64,000 nucleotides of DNA from Lampris incognitus (GCF_029633865.1 NC_079216.1:67661918-67725917); one strand, 5' to 3'; shown: positions 43,702 through 56,234, counted from the stretch's first letter. A program made the numbers and translations. The notes: generated from the letters alone by a model not told the origin.

Positions 43702-44844
43702 ATAACACTAAAAGAGTTACCAAGACATGATCGATGTTCTAAAGAAATGTGGAGACACTAAAGTACCCAAGGTCTTTAGAAGTGGTATTTCTTGATCATG
43801 TGATAATCAGTGATGCGCGAGTCAGCTTTCCTGTCCTCTGTTTGTCTATGTGGAACTGACTGTTAACCGGAAGCAGCAGTGCTTCTGCGTGTACGCTAAT
43901 GGTTCTAGTTTGATAGATTTCCCCTCTAATTTTAATGCAGTGAAGTTTAGTGGGATGGCCTCGGTAAGCTCAATCTGAATGCCATTTATCCACAAAAGTC
44001 TGGTATTGAGCATTTTGGTAAGAATTTCTAAGCCTCCACCCTTTTCAACTCGCCCACGCCACGAACCCCACCACATTTGTTTCGGATCTCACATTGCAGG
44101 CATGTTTGAACAATAAGTAGGTCACTGCGCAAAGGAAGCAAAGGGAAAAAAAAGAGGGGAGTGAATTTAGGAACCTCCCCTTTCTTGCTCCCTCGCCCAT
44201 CATCAGTAAACTGTCATCCCCCACTCTCGGCTCTGTCTTTCCACCTCCCTTCTTCCCAGCTTTGGCTGAGGCCCAGATCTGAACGGCGAGGAAAACCCCC
44301 ATGCATCCTGTAGAAGCCGTGGAAGTAGACTATCCAGCTGGCTGCTGGCATCCACTGGGAGTGGCAAACTATGTCCCATTTGTCTCAACACACTTGTTCT
44401 TCCCCGATTTCTCTTTGTGTTGAGCAACCTTAGTGGAATATTGTGACATTTTAAAATTTGGTTGGCTTTCTGCCCTCATTTCACACTTGTCATTGTAGGA
44501 ATAATAGTCTGTATGCTTATCTATTTTCATTGGTGGTGTATTGATTTCCAACTCTAGATGCTTAGTGCGATGCTTTTTTTCATCATTGCTTTTAATGCCC
44601 TCTTTTTCAAATGAACAGCTGGATGTTTGTAGGTTTGTTGCCATCCTTTTTAAAACACTCATTTTTAAATTTTCAAAGTTGTTTGTATTTAAGTAAGCAA
44701 GCTAGGGCTGCCACTAACAACTATTTTGATAAAAGATTAATCTGTTGCTTATTTCTTCGATTAAATCGATGAATCGGATAAAAACACAAAAACTTTAAGG
44801 AATTATTAACAGGCTTTGCTACATCAAATGGCTTTAACATCAGT

Positions 44845-45213
44845 GGGGTCCGCGGCGGTGTAGCGGTCTAAGCATCGGCTTTGTGTCGATGCAGTTGCCC
44901 ACTGGGGACTGGGGTTCACACCCCGATCTCGTCAGATCCGACTATGGCCGGACTTGATGAAGCAGCAGTAATTGGCAGCGCTGTCTTCGGGAGGGGGGCG
45001 GAGTCGGCTTGTGTTCGTCACATGAATACGTCTCTGGGTGTGGGGGAAAAAGCAGTTGTTCAGTCTGGATTCGCCTTGTCACGAAAGTGGCGAGGCGTCT
45101 CCTCCGAGACTGCCGGCCGGAGAGATGCAGTTGGCGAACACATGCAGTACGAGGGTGGGTGTTTGAGCTAAAATAGGGATCGATTGGCCACTAAATTGGG
45201 AGAAAAGGGGGGG
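44845..45213 (+). mobile_element. Second tRNA-derived SINE family (family B)
   Basis: Head GGCGGTGTAGCGGTCTAAGC (A box) and GGGTTCACACCCCGA (B box) fused to a body unlike family A (GTGGCGAGGCGTCTCCTCCG). The tail ATTGGCCACTAAATTGGGAG, AAAAGGGGGG resembles the family A tail. Nested in the hAT element 44703-46510. Confidence 0.8.
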
Positions 45214-46189
45214 AATAGCTTTTGCATCAGTCAATGCATTTACCTGCACAGTTAAGTCGAGCTACAGTTCTAGCTCAATTAGGCCATGTAATTGGACTAC
45301 TGTCATCCCAGTATACAAGAATCGGGGGAGAATCGATTTATTGATGGAAGTATGTCCGACCTCAGTACGGTAGGTGGCAATATGCCCCCTTTTAGCTGGT
45401 TGCTGGTGGACCTTCTTCTGGTCGACCTATTGCATCACATACCAAACAAGTGATAAGTTAGCAAGCGGCAAGCGGGTTCCATGTGGAGCGGTGAAAGCAT
45501 GGACAACTTCATAGTGCTGTACATTTCATACATACTCTACGCTTTACTTTTGGTACAAATGAGATGCAGGCTATCCCTGGTGCTTCTGGTGATGTCCGAA
45601 GGCAGAAGACAACGCCGTATGCTCCTGGAGTGTTCCAACCATGCTTCTTCTGCTATGCTCCACTTTGTGCCCTTTTTACTACCACAGGCTTCTCGTACAT
45701 GTTGGATGTGGGTCAGGAGCAAAGACTGGTGGGAGAGGGTAGTTTTGAAAGAATTTTCCGATGGTGAGTGGAGGGAGAATTTTCGGTTGACGCACAGGTC
45801 ATTTGATTAAATTATGCGGATAAGTGGAACGAGTTTTGAGCCCCCAGGATGTGACTGTGCGAGCACCAATACCATTGCAGATGAGGGTAGCTATTGTTCT
45901 GTACAAACTTGCCAGTTGTGCAGAATACAGAGTTGTTGCCAATCCGTTTGGTGTTCACAAGTCCACTGCAGTAACTCTTTCTCACACACTCACACACAAA
46001 ACCCACACACTAGCTCTGTCATTGGAAATTTGACTTAATAGACCATTCAAGCTGGATCGCAAGCAAACACCGGCTATTATGTAGCTAAACGAGAAGAACT
46101 ATCTGCTGTGAGATGAACGACTCCTCGCTTCAAAACACATGCATACCATGGGTCTAAACTCATTTAATTAATTAATATTTTGTAGTAAC

Positions 46190-46378
46190 TTACCATGCTG
46201 TTGAGTCCCCTTCATCCATGGCTCCAACATGTTTTCGTTTCAGGTGTTCTTTCATTACGGTGGCGCTCCTGTGCCATGCGAGATCGGTTGAACATAGTTT
46301 GCAGCTAACATAATTGAATTTAACGTGGAGGGCTCCCGTAGACGATTTTGACTGAACAGTTTTCTCCGCCTCTGCCAT
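46190..46378 (-). pseudogene. BED zinc-finger first exon of a hAT gene
   Basis: MAEAEKTVQSK, then CKLCSTDLAWHRSATVMKEH and LKRKHVGAMDEGDS: C-x2-C ... H-x4-H, a complete BED finger. The frame runs into GCATG|GTAAGTTAC, a consensus donor, so the 62-codon frame is probably exon 1 of a spliced transposase gene, domesticated or not. No downstream exon was identified in the element. Confidence 0.7.
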
Positions 46379-46528
46379 GTTTTCAAATGTTTTTGTTTTT
46401 CCTGAAGTGACTGCCAGCTCCGCCGCCCAAGGAATCGATGAAGAAATTCACTGCCAACTGTTTTTATAATGGAATTTTATCAATTTCATCGATTCGTTCT
46501 TGCCACCCTAAAGCAAGCTATATTTGGC

Positions 46529-46531
<3 letters not shown>

Positions 46532-46579
<48 letters not shown>
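46532..46579. repeat. (TA)n(CA)n microsatellite
   Basis: About 18 TA units followed by five CA units, just outside the hAT right end. Confidence 0.92.
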
Positions 46580-46689
46580 TTTTTTTGGTCATCAGTCTCA
46601 TCTCTGTTCTGTCACAAGCTAACTTAGCCACCTTGTTATGCTAACATTAGCTTTCTATTTTGTACCCACTTATTTATTTGTTTGTTTAT

Positions 46690-47059
46690 TTTATTTTTCC
46701 CCCTTTTCTCCCCAATTGTATCTGGCCAATTACCCCACTCTTCCGCGCCATCCTGGTTGCTGCTCCACCCCCTCTGCCGATCTGGGGAGGGCTGCAGACT
46801 ACCATATGTCTCCTCCGATACACGTGGAGTTGCCAGCCGCTTCTTTTCACCTGACAGTGAGGAGTTCACCAGGGGGACGTAGTGCGTGGGAGGATCATGC
46901 TATTCCCCACAGTTACCCCTCCCCCTGAACAGGCGCCCCAACCGACCAGAGGAGGCACTAGTGCAGTGACCAGGACACATACCCACATCTGGCGTCCTAC
47001 CCACAGACACCGCCAATTGTGTCTGTAGGGACGCCCGACCAAGCCGGAGGTAACACGGG
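46690..47059 (-). mobile_element. tRNA-derived SINE, family A copy 5 (head-truncated)
   Basis: Matches the body and tail of the family but stops at GGAGGTAACACGGG, so the roughly 70-bp tRNA-like head with A and B boxes is missing. Consistent with 5' truncation during retrotransposition. Confidence 0.87.
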
Positions 47060-48074
47060 TTGTGCCCGTTTAACAGGGCTGTCATGAATATTTTTTTTTC
47101 AAACTTTCTATATTATGCCATTTCCACACAGACTGGTTTGGATCAGATGGTGCTGTGGTCACACCACAGACAATTGAAATTTCAGAGCGCGTGGGGAGCA
47201 ACATCACAGTTGAAACACTAGCACCGATTTTCAAAGCCCCCCTGTGACAAAAATAAATGTATTTTGCTCAAAATATTGCTTGATTGTAGTGTAGCAATAA
47301 AACTAGGCTTCTGAATAACATGCTAAAAATACAGGCCGTGGTTTTATTGGTTTTAGACACATGGTGGTAGATACAGGTTATCTGGGTTACAAGATTCACT
47401 GAAAAAAATGTACATGCATAAATGTTGAACCAAGCTTTGTAGGTTAGAACAGCAAAACTCAGGTATGCATGCTGTACCTGTTTTGGAGGGAGCAGTTACG
47501 GGAGGGAAGGAAGCATAGCGTGAGGGGGGACTGAATTGTTTGAGGGTTGTCATCTCAAAATTGCTCACTTCTCCAAAGTTGCTTGCCCCAGCTTCAAGTC
47601 TTTGCCTTTGGAAAAACTACATTGACCAGAAACTCCAGGTTCGAGTGCCTGTGTGTTACAGTGCATTGTCTGAATAAGTAGAAACCCTTAACACTACAAC
47701 CCCAGAGATTGCTGTTTTTCTGTAATTTATTGACTTCATTGGTACCACATGGTAATTGCAGTGGTGCCAGAGCAGTCTTGATTGTCACCAGGGCTGTTTC
47801 CATTACTTTCACCAACATAGACAACATAAAAAGATAAAACATGGTTCAACCGGCATTTTAGCTATCATTTTACTAGCTTGGGCTGCCATATTTGCCTTTT
47901 GCGTATTTTTTTTCCCCCAGGGCAATCACTCTCTCGAGTAGCCACTGAAATGAGCAAATACTAAAACTTGTATGGTTTGGATGTTGTTTTTTTTTTGTGG
48001 ATTTGCTGTTGCATTAAATGTGCTCAGTGTTTCCCCTCTATATATTCGGTCACTACAGTAAAAACAATTATAAT

Positions 48075-50020
48075 TAGGTATGGAACATCAACTCAATAAA
48101 ATTCGATTATAAAAATAGTTGGCAGCAATTTTCATTATCGATTCGTTGGGTCTATGTTTTTGCATGCTGTGTCGCAGAGCTGGGTCACTTTAAGATTTGA
48201 AACATGGCGGAGGTGGAGGAAACTGTTTGACCAAAACAGCTATATAGTATGGGAGCACCTCACAGTTGGAGTAAAAAGTATATTATCTGCAAACAATGTA
48301 AAACCGATCTTGCATGGCACGGGAGCACCGCGGTAATGAGAAAACACATTGGAGCCATGGATGAAGGGGACTTAACAGATGGGTAAGTTACTACAAAATC
48401 TTAATTAACTGAGTTTAGACTCATGGTATCCTCTATGAAGAGGATGAAGAGTGGAAAGGCAGTTGGTCCTGATGACATACCTGTGGAGGCATGGAGATGT
48501 TTAGGAGAGATGGCAGTGTGGTTTCTAACTAGATTGTTTAACATAATCTTGGAAAGTGAGAGGATGCCTGAGGAGTGGAGAAGAAGCATACTGGTACCGA
48601 TTTTCAAGAACAAGTGTGATGTGCAGAACTGTAGCAACTACAGAGGTATAAAGTTGATCAGCCACAGCATGAAGATATGGGAAAGAGTAATAGAAGCTAG
48701 GTTAAGAGGAGGAGAGGTGATGATCAGCGAGCAGCAGTATGGTTTCATGCCACGAAAGAGCACCACAGATGCGATGTTTGCTCTGAGAATGTTGATGGAG
48801 AAGTATAGAGAAGGCCAGAAAGAGTTGCATTGTGTCTTTGTAGATTTAGAGAAAGCATACGACAGGGTGCCGAGAGAGGAGGTGTGGTATTGTATGAGGA
48901 AGTCAGGAGTTGCAGAGAAGTATGTAGGAGTGGTGCAGGATATGTATGAGGGAAGTGGGACAATGGTGAGGTGCGTGGTTGGAATGACAGATGGGTTCAA
49001 GGTGGAAGTGGGATTACATCAAGGATCGGCACTGAGCCCTTTCTTGTTTGCAATGGTGATGGACAGGTTGACGGACAAGATCAGGCAGGAGTCTCCATGG
49101 ACGATGATGTTCGCGGATGACATTGTGATCTGTAGCAAGAATAGGGTGCAGGTTGAGGAGAGCCTGGAGAGGTGGAGGTATGTACTGGAGAGAAGAGGAA
49201 TGAAAGTCAGTAGGAGTAAGATGGAATACCTATGCGTGAAGGAGAGGGAGGACAGTGGAATGGTCAGGATGAAAGGAGTGGAGGTGACGAAGGCATGTGA
49301 GTTTAAATACTTGGGGTCAACTGTCCAAAGTAACGAGGAGTGCAGTAGAGAGTGCAGGCAGGGTGGAGTGGGTGGAGAAGAGTGTCAGGAATGATTTGCG
49401 ACAGAAGGGTACCAGCAAGAGTTAAAGGGAAGGTTTACAAGATGGTTGTGAGACCAGCTATGTTGTATGGTTTGGAGACAGTGGCACTGATGAAAAGACA
49501 GGAGGTGGAGCTGGAGGTGGCAGAGGTGAAGATAAGATTTTCATTGGGAGTGATGAAGAAGGACAGGATTAGGAACGATTATATTAGAGGGACAGCTCAG
49601 GTTGGATGGTTTGGAGACAAAGCAAGAGAGGCAAGATTGAGATGTTTTGGACATGTGTGGAGGAGAGATGCTGGGTATATTGGGAGAAGGATGCTGAATA
49701 TGGAGCTGCCAGAGAAGAGGAAAAGAGGAAGGCCAAAGAGGAGGTTTATGGATGTGGTGAGGGAGGACATGCAGGTGGCTGGTGTGACAGAGGAAGATGC
49801 AGAGGACAGGGAGAGATGCAAACAGATGATCCGCTGTGGCGCCCCCTAACGGGAGCAGCCAAAAGTAGTAGTAGTAGTAGTAGTAGACCCATGGTATGCG
49901 TTGCATTTTTTGAAGTGAGGAATCATTTGACTCACAAAAGGTAGTTGTCATTTATCTAATAGCCAGTGTTTGCTCCCGATCCAGCCTGAATGGTCTAGTA
50001 AGTGAAATTTCCAATAAGAG
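48075..50020 (+). mobile_element. Second copy of the BED-type hAT element, interrupted by an RTE LINE
   Basis: 48085-48428 and 49886-50015 align, in reverse complement, to 46510-46020. Shared marks are AAAAATAGTTGGCAG, the CAUTIONARY-free BED segment ending GGAGCCATGGATGAAGGGGA, the donor GTAAGTTACTACAAAAT and AATAGCCAGTGTTTGCTCCC. The BED frame has an in-frame stop (GTTTGA) and lost residues. Ends are approximate. Confidence 0.8.
48429..49885 (+). mobile_element. RTE-clade LINE with reverse-transcriptase core, 5'-truncated and frameshifted
   Basis: Encodes reverse transcriptase from KSGKAVGPDDIPVEAWRCLG through YRGIKLISHSMKIWERV, QQYGFMPRKSTTDAMFALR, FVDLEKAYDRVPREEVW, GLHQGSALSPFLFAMVMD and the catalytic FADDIVICS. 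It continues, after a frame change near 49352-49394, into RPAMLYGLETVALMKRQEVE and RRMLNMELPEKRKRGRPKRR. The 3' end is CCCCTAACGGGAGCAGCC with (TAG)n. GAC[T/C]CATGGTA occurs at 48418-48428 and 49886-49896. The APE endonuclease half is missing, so the copy is dead. Confidence 0.93.
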
Positions 50021-50124
50021 AGCAAGCCTTAGACAAGAGTGTGTGGACATGCTAACATTTATGCATTGCAATGTAAAGTTTCTGTACTACAGGATGACAG
50101 GCATGTGCACAAGTCCATGAATAC

Positions 50125-50370
50125 TGGGATGGTATCCAGCACTTTACCTGTGTCCCCGTCCATAGGGTTAGTGGTTGTGTCAGGAAGGACATCCGACGTA
50201 ACGTTTTGCCAAATCTATATGTGGCTTGACAAGACCATACGGGTTCGGTCGAGGCCCGAGTTAACAACACGCGCCACTGGTGCTGTGCCCTCACAGGGTA
50301 CCGATGGAAACTGTAAAATCTTCTGTGGCGACCCCTGAGAAACCAGTAACAAGCCGAAAGGAGAAGAATG
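50125..50370 (+). mobile_element. RTE-like LINE 3' UTR fragment
   Basis: GTGGTTGTGTCAGGAAGGAC, CATCCGACGTAACGTTTTGC and CTGTGGCGACCCCTGAGAAA, CCAGTAACAAGCCGAAAGGA resemble the 3' end of teleost RTE elements. No coding part. Confidence 0.6.
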
Positions 50371-50514
50371 CAGTTCCTGTTGTAAGTGAGAGAGGGCATG
50401 TGGGTATGTTACTGCAGTGTTGCTGTTGAAGCTATTTGATGTATCAAAACCTGTTAACACTTGGTTTATGGTTTAATTTTTTCTTTTTAATTCATAATTT
50501 ATTGTTATTATTTG

Positions 50515-50708
50515 TTTAAGTTTTTTTTTTTTTTTTGCCATTTTCTGCATTTATTTGATAGCAATAGTAGAGAGAGACAGGAAAGGCAGGGGAGAGAGAG
50601 GGGATGACATACAGCAAAGGGCCTGGGCCAGATCTGGACCCAGGCCGCTGTGATAAGGACTCAACCTTATGTGGGACGCGCTCTACCAGGTGAGCCACCA
50701 AGGTGCCC
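50515..50708 (-). mobile_element. tRNA-derived SINE (family C)
   Basis: On the minus strand: TGGTGGCTCACCTGGTAGAG (A box), GGTTGAGTCCT (B box), then CTGTATGTCATCCCCTCTCT and an AAATGCAGAAAATGGC terminus with a poly(A) tail at about 50515-50536. Confidence 0.8.
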
Positions 50709-51084
50709 CAAGTTGTTATTTTAAGAGCTTAGGTCCACTCAAGCAACGTAAAAAATACCTGTTTTGTGCAGTTTATTAAGAAAAAGACCATATATCTTTT
50801 GCACATGTTGTGTAGCATACATTTAAGTCTGTGTTAATATTGTCAATTTGGAATAACATTTTTTTTTTTATAAAATGGTGGAAATAAAATTTGTTTTTGT
50901 TTACAGCTCATGAAAATCAAAAATCCAGTAACTCAAACTATTAGAATATTACATAAGACCAATCAAAAAAAGGATTTATAATACAGAAATGTCGACCTTC
51001 TGAAAAGTATGTTCATGTATGCACTCAATTGTAATTGTTCATCTGTGGTTTTAGCACTGTGCAGTAAAAGAAATGGTGATGCAT

Positions 51085-51534
51085 CTATAGCAGATATGCA
51101 ACTGGGGTCGCTGGGGTTCCAACATCGATTTGGTTTAAACAATCATTTAAATAAAATTTAAAGTGTATCTTCTCACCCAGGTTAGAGCCCAGTTCCACCC
51201 ACTGCATAATTTTGAAAAATGCTAAAACATGGGCAAGGGACTGAGGGGGGGGGGGGATGTGTGAGACAGGAGCATGGGCAGGAGTAACTGGAAGAAGGGC
51301 TCGGCAGCGTTTTGCCGGTTCTCCGTTGCACACCGCCGTACCCAGTCCCCTCACTGGCCCGCCTTCCAGAATGGCGTTGGACACTGTGATGTGGATGCGC
51401 CGCAGGCCCACGGCTATGGAGTCAGGTGGTGGAGGCAGGCTGGGTGACTGCTCCCCCAGCCAGGGAGCCAAGCCCAACCGACCCAGTTGTCCGGTGGTTT
51501 TTCTATAGCCGTCAAAAGCACAAGTTTGAACCAT
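51085..51534 (-). other. Unclassified GC-rich open frame (149 codons)
   Basis: ATG-initiated minus-strand frame MVQTCAFDGYRKTTGQLGRL ending VAYLL. The DNA between about 51240 and 51500 is clearly GC-richer than its surroundings. No domain recognised and no splice sites chosen. It could be part of an unrecognised repeat; it is not proposed as a host gene. Confidence 0.25.
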
Positions 51535-51972
51535 TGCGCCAAAATTGAAAATGTTGAAATAATATAATTATAACTAACTGCAGATTGAGAGAAATTGAAA
51601 AGGTTGGTAGAAAATGTAATAAAGGTGCAAGGTTAGCAGGTGACCTGTGAATTATGAATCTCGATCAGCATATATTTGAAAATGCGTGATTTCACAGACT
51701 TGCATTCAAGGGTGAGGGCAGGGGGAGGTAGATTGCCCACCTCAGATTAGAGGACGTTTAAAAAATCCCCTCCCCCTCCCAAATTTAATTTACGAGATAA
51801 GTCCCAACTGGTCGACTCTACGTCAGCATTGGCCTTGCAGGTTCAGGTTCAGGGCAGATTTAAAACAGTAGACGGCATGTTGAGCCATTTTCAACACATG
51901 AAATGCCGATTTTTATAAATTTGGTAAGCAATGTCAATATTAACACCAGCATTAATGTATTTCATCACTGTA

Positions 51973-53075
51973 TCAAATCAAATCAATTTTATTTGTATAG
52001 CCCAATATCACAAATTACAAATTTGCCTCAGTGGGCTTAACAGCAACACAACATCCTGTCCTTAGACCCTCTCATCGGATGAGGAACAACTCCCTAAAAA
52101 AACCCTTTAACAGGGAGAAAAAATAGGAAGAAACCTCAGGGAGAGCAACAGAGGAGGGATCTCTCTCCCAAGACGGACAGCGTGCAATGGATGTTGTGTT
52201 CACGCAATTTACATAATACAACATTGAAAGAGGATAACAGAATTATAATGGACATAAAATTTGTGAAGAACATGATGCACAGGATGCCAAGCAGTGTCCA
52301 CATGCCAATGGAACAGTCCAGGACCCAAGGCACGCGACCAGCATCATCATGTAAAAAAATAAAAACTTATGTGAGGAGAGGAAGGGCAGGCAGCATCACC
52401 ACGGAGACCTGGGAGGAGAACCGACTGCACGTGCACGCAAGAGACTCACATGACACCATTCAAACACAGAGAAAGAGAAAGGAGAAGACATCATTCAGAG
52501 AGAGAGAAAAGACATGTTAGAGAAGAGAACAGTTTACAATAGTCATTAGCCATAATCAGTTAAGTCATCAACTAGTCATAATCTATACTCTGTAATCTAT
52601 ACTCGATAATCTCGTCGGCAGAGCAGTGGTTGGTAAATTCATTGAGACAGAAAACCAACCCGCCATCCAGTACAGGATGTGAAGTATTCAACTTAAAGGC
52701 AACTAATTGTAAGCTAACGCAAAAAGATGAGTTTTAAGTTTGGATTTAAAGACTCAACAGACTCTGACTGTCTGATGGCAGCAGGCAGGTTATTCCACAA
52801 CAATGGAGCCCGATAGGAAAAGGCCCTGCTGCCACCAGCTGACTTCTTTTTAACTGGGGGTACACACAGGAGCCCTGTATTTTGAGAACGAAGAGCTCGA
52901 GATGGCATGTAAGGTTTAAGGAGATCAGACAGTACAATTATATCGTTCAGTTTACGGCTCAAAAAATGCGATTTGTTCCATATTTTTGCACATGTCGTTT
53001 CATGTATACAGTTGGTCGTCAAAGTGCAGAGAATAATATAACGTAAAGTAAAATCAAACCAGTTATACAAGCGGA
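51973..53075 (-). mobile_element. L2/CR1-superfamily LINE 3' end
   Basis: The minus frame 52714-53070 encodes the conserved LINE C-terminus (CLLCVP-like TGLLCVPPVKKKSAGG; AFSYRAPLLWNNLPAAIRQS). A long 3' UTR follows and ends TGGGCTATACAAATAAAATT GATTTGATTTGA. Other tail copies: 28048, 34140 and 55857. Confidence 0.85.
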
Positions 53076-55856
53076 ATAGAGAAGTTTGATTTCAGTGTTG
53101 AGCTACAGATGGACAAGCTCGGCGTGCTGTGTGAGACTGCACGTCAGCATCATACCGTCATCGTTGTCATTAGGCCTAACTCAGTGGTTGCCTTGTACAT
53201 TTAAAAATAGCACCCTCAGTCACTTGCAGTTACTGATGGTTTCAATTTGTTTGAGATGGACAAAATGTTATATTTGTGATGTTTCAGTCTTGTGTAAATC
53301 CAGTCAATATTGCAATTCCAAATTATAATACAAATATTTTTGTTACACTTGTAATTCTAAGTGCTTTTGTTATTTTGCCTTGCAATAAAGCACTTCGAAC
53401 CATGTGTATCAGCGTATTGGATTCCCAAAAAATCATTACATCATCGGGGGGAGAATGTAGGACTTGCAGCAGGGCGCAGGGAGCTTTGGGGGTCGTCCCT
53501 TATTTCTCCACATAGAAGGTGGCAACCCTAGGACCGACATAGACTCCTTCCATTTTAGTTAGTTAGGCGATCATCTTAATAACGTAAGCCAGTGTTGAGT
53601 CTCATAGAGCTAACTTGAATGCGATGGCAAACGTCAGGTTGATTTGTTGATGCATAATGTAGCCAACTGACTAGTAAAGAAACGGATAGACTACAATGTT
53701 GCTGCTGGGAGCTCCCGGCACTTTTTGTTTTAAGACATAATGAGAAGTTCTCTTTTAATTCAACATAAGCTTAAAGGCAATTCAACGAAATTCTGTGTTG
53801 GAGTTTGTGTTATTCCAAATTTTGGCAGCAAGATTTTAATTTTTACTGCAAATATATTTTGGTTCCGAATATCTGTTATTGGCCTCCTTGATTGCTGATA
53901 ATCGGTATCGGTATCGGCCCTGAAAAACCGGTATCGGTCGACCCTTATTACTCTTTAAACCAGATAAGCCACTGGCGGGGATTACCTCTTTCTTTTTTTT
54001 TTGGTTTTACTGTTAAAAAGCCTGTTTGGCAACTCTGTTGTCATAATCTGAGTCTGATACATTTTTATTTCTTCTCAATGCAAAGATTATTTTGAATGAA
54101 AGTGACCGGTTTGAAATTTGAAATGCAGTAGCAAATTTTCCAAAGGCATGGCTTCATCTAAACTTAAACTTGACAGTTTCTTACCTGTTGCTAAGTGAAC
54201 TGATTTCATTGCTGGCATGAGCTTCTTTCTACCATAACTTGATGCATAAGCAGTCTCCCATTAATTTCTTTGTTACCAGAAACTATTCTTATTCTTAACT
54301 TATGAACTGGTCAAATGTTGTGCGTTGCTCTTAGTGCTTGCATGGTGAGATGCAATCTTTGTTCAGCATCAGTGGTTGCCAAAACCAAAAGAAGCTGCAG
54401 TGCAGAGGGACCATATGTGCATTGTACACTACACACACATACACATGGGTTAACAAGTATGTGTGAGTTTTCCTACACATTAATCAAAGCAGATAGTGCC
54501 GACATTCTGTTGGCCAGGTGGTGTGAGATGACTCTATTTTTATCTCAGTTGACATCCTGTTTTAAGACAATATTCCAATGAACTGCTGACATCTGTGGTT
54601 ATGTTTATTGGCAGCCTCAAACATCTGACCATCAACCAATGATGTGTCTGATAAGAATGGCTGGATTTCACCCTGGTTTAGAATGAATTACCTAAAAGGT
54701 TGTGACTTTGTGTCATTTACATTTAATCCATCCAAATAGGCTATATAGAAAATGGCATTTATCTTAAAAAGGCAGAATTGGACATTGGAAGTAGTGTTGT
54801 CAAACCAGCGTTTATGGGAGATTTTACAGGAAAACTGTTACTGATTCAGGGGGCTAGCCTAACATGCTCTTCTGGCTCTCAAACCTAGCAGCCGTGACCC
54901 AGATGCCAACTAGTGTTATCCAGGGGGCACCATTTGGCCCTCACTGTCATCTCAGAGCATGGACCTGACAGAGCCAGCCTTCAGCATAATCACAGGCCTT
55001 TCTCGCTCAGGTTATTTTTAGGTTCAATGAGTTATTTATGATCGCCTCTGCCTGGTAGCAGTATGTTCTCCTCCATGTTGACCATACTGAAGTTTACTGG
55101 TACTAGGGATTCACAGTGCACAATGGATGAAGATTTTATGGCCTATTAGGTTCTTTAGATCAAGTTGTCAGACTTGAGAGCTCCCATGAACACTAGCTTT
55201 TATCCAAAAACCATGTTCCGCCATGATGGCTTTTTTCACAATTGAAGAAAAGCCAGGAATTGCTGTTAGAAATGAAAGACTGCACTATTATGGCTTTTGC
55301 CCTTAATATTGGTCTTTGACTAAATTAACTTTCCACACAGCGCATGTGCTGACTCTGGAGATCAGATTAGAAATCCAAAAGCATTTGGGCTTTGTTCAGC
55401 AATGCAGTTTCGTTGTTCAGTCTCCAGAAAATATTCAACATATTTCAGACTCACTCATTCTCATGAGTTACTTGACACGCATAGTCTTATATTTCATCCT
55501 GTTTTTTGTTGTATACGCATAATTTCTTTTTCTCAATCTGTCACAGAGAGGATCCTAAAGGGCAATGTACCTTGATAGCCCCAGGATATGATCTCTATTG
55601 CAAAGGGACTCGTGGAAACAGAACTATTTATTGAGCTGACTCACTCACACTGTCACATAACTGCTCTGACTCATCTGCAGTCGTGGCTGCCTTCTCAATG
55701 ACTGCCAGTCTGGATTTGCAGCTCTCAAACCTATATTGCCCCACCCTCAAAATGGAATTTAGACGATGTTGGCACAAGTTTGAAATGGCCTCATTTCCCT
55801 TATTTCTTTAACCATGAATTTAGGTTGGACTGGGTTTAATTAAAAATTCCCAGAAT

Positions 55857-56215
55857 TTTGTTATTTATATAGCCCAATATCACAAATTACAAATTTGCCT
55901 TAGGGGGCTTTATGGCAACACAACATCCTGTCCTTAGACCCTCACATCGGATAAGGAACAACTCCCTAAAAAAACCCTTTAACAGGGAGAAAAAATGGGA
56001 AGAAACCTCAGGGAGAGCAACAGAGAGATCTCTCTCCCAAGATGGACAGATGCGCAGTGGATGATGTGTGTACAGAATAAAACAACATTGAAAGAGGATA
56101 GCAGAATAATTAGGGATTTATAAGATACATAAAAAAAGTGTTGAGGAGGATGCCAAGTAGCGTCCAGGTGGCAACCATCATCACCATGTGATGGTGGCAA
56201 CCACCTAGTCTTCCA
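55857..56215 (-). mobile_element. L2-like LINE 3'-UTR fragment
   Basis: Matches the 51973 element from TATAGCCCAATATCACAAAT through GGAAGAAACCTCAGGGAGAG to ATGCCAAGTAGCGTCCAGGT, with no coding part. Confidence 0.82.
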
Positions 56216-56234
56216 TTTCCCTTTTTAAATTTGA

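Larger units (their letters stand above)
44703..46510 (-). mobile_element. hAT element, 8-bp target duplication AAGCAAGC, BED-finger exon on minus strand
   Basis: AAGCAAGC at 44695-44702 and 46511-46518 is an exact 8-bp duplication. Termini are TAGGGCTGCCACTAACAAC and, inverted, TAGGGTGGCAAGAACGAATC. The minus frame 46190-46378 encodes a BED finger. A SINE (44845-45213) is inserted near the low-coordinate end. A related copy lies in opposite orientation at about 48075-50020. No catalytic transposase domain is visible, so it is non-autonomous or gutted. Confidence 0.9.

Noticed and set aside
53885-53950. Complete hAT element
   Set aside because: Only one terminus-like stretch (GGTATCGGTATCGGCCC) was seen; no inverted partner or duplication was found.
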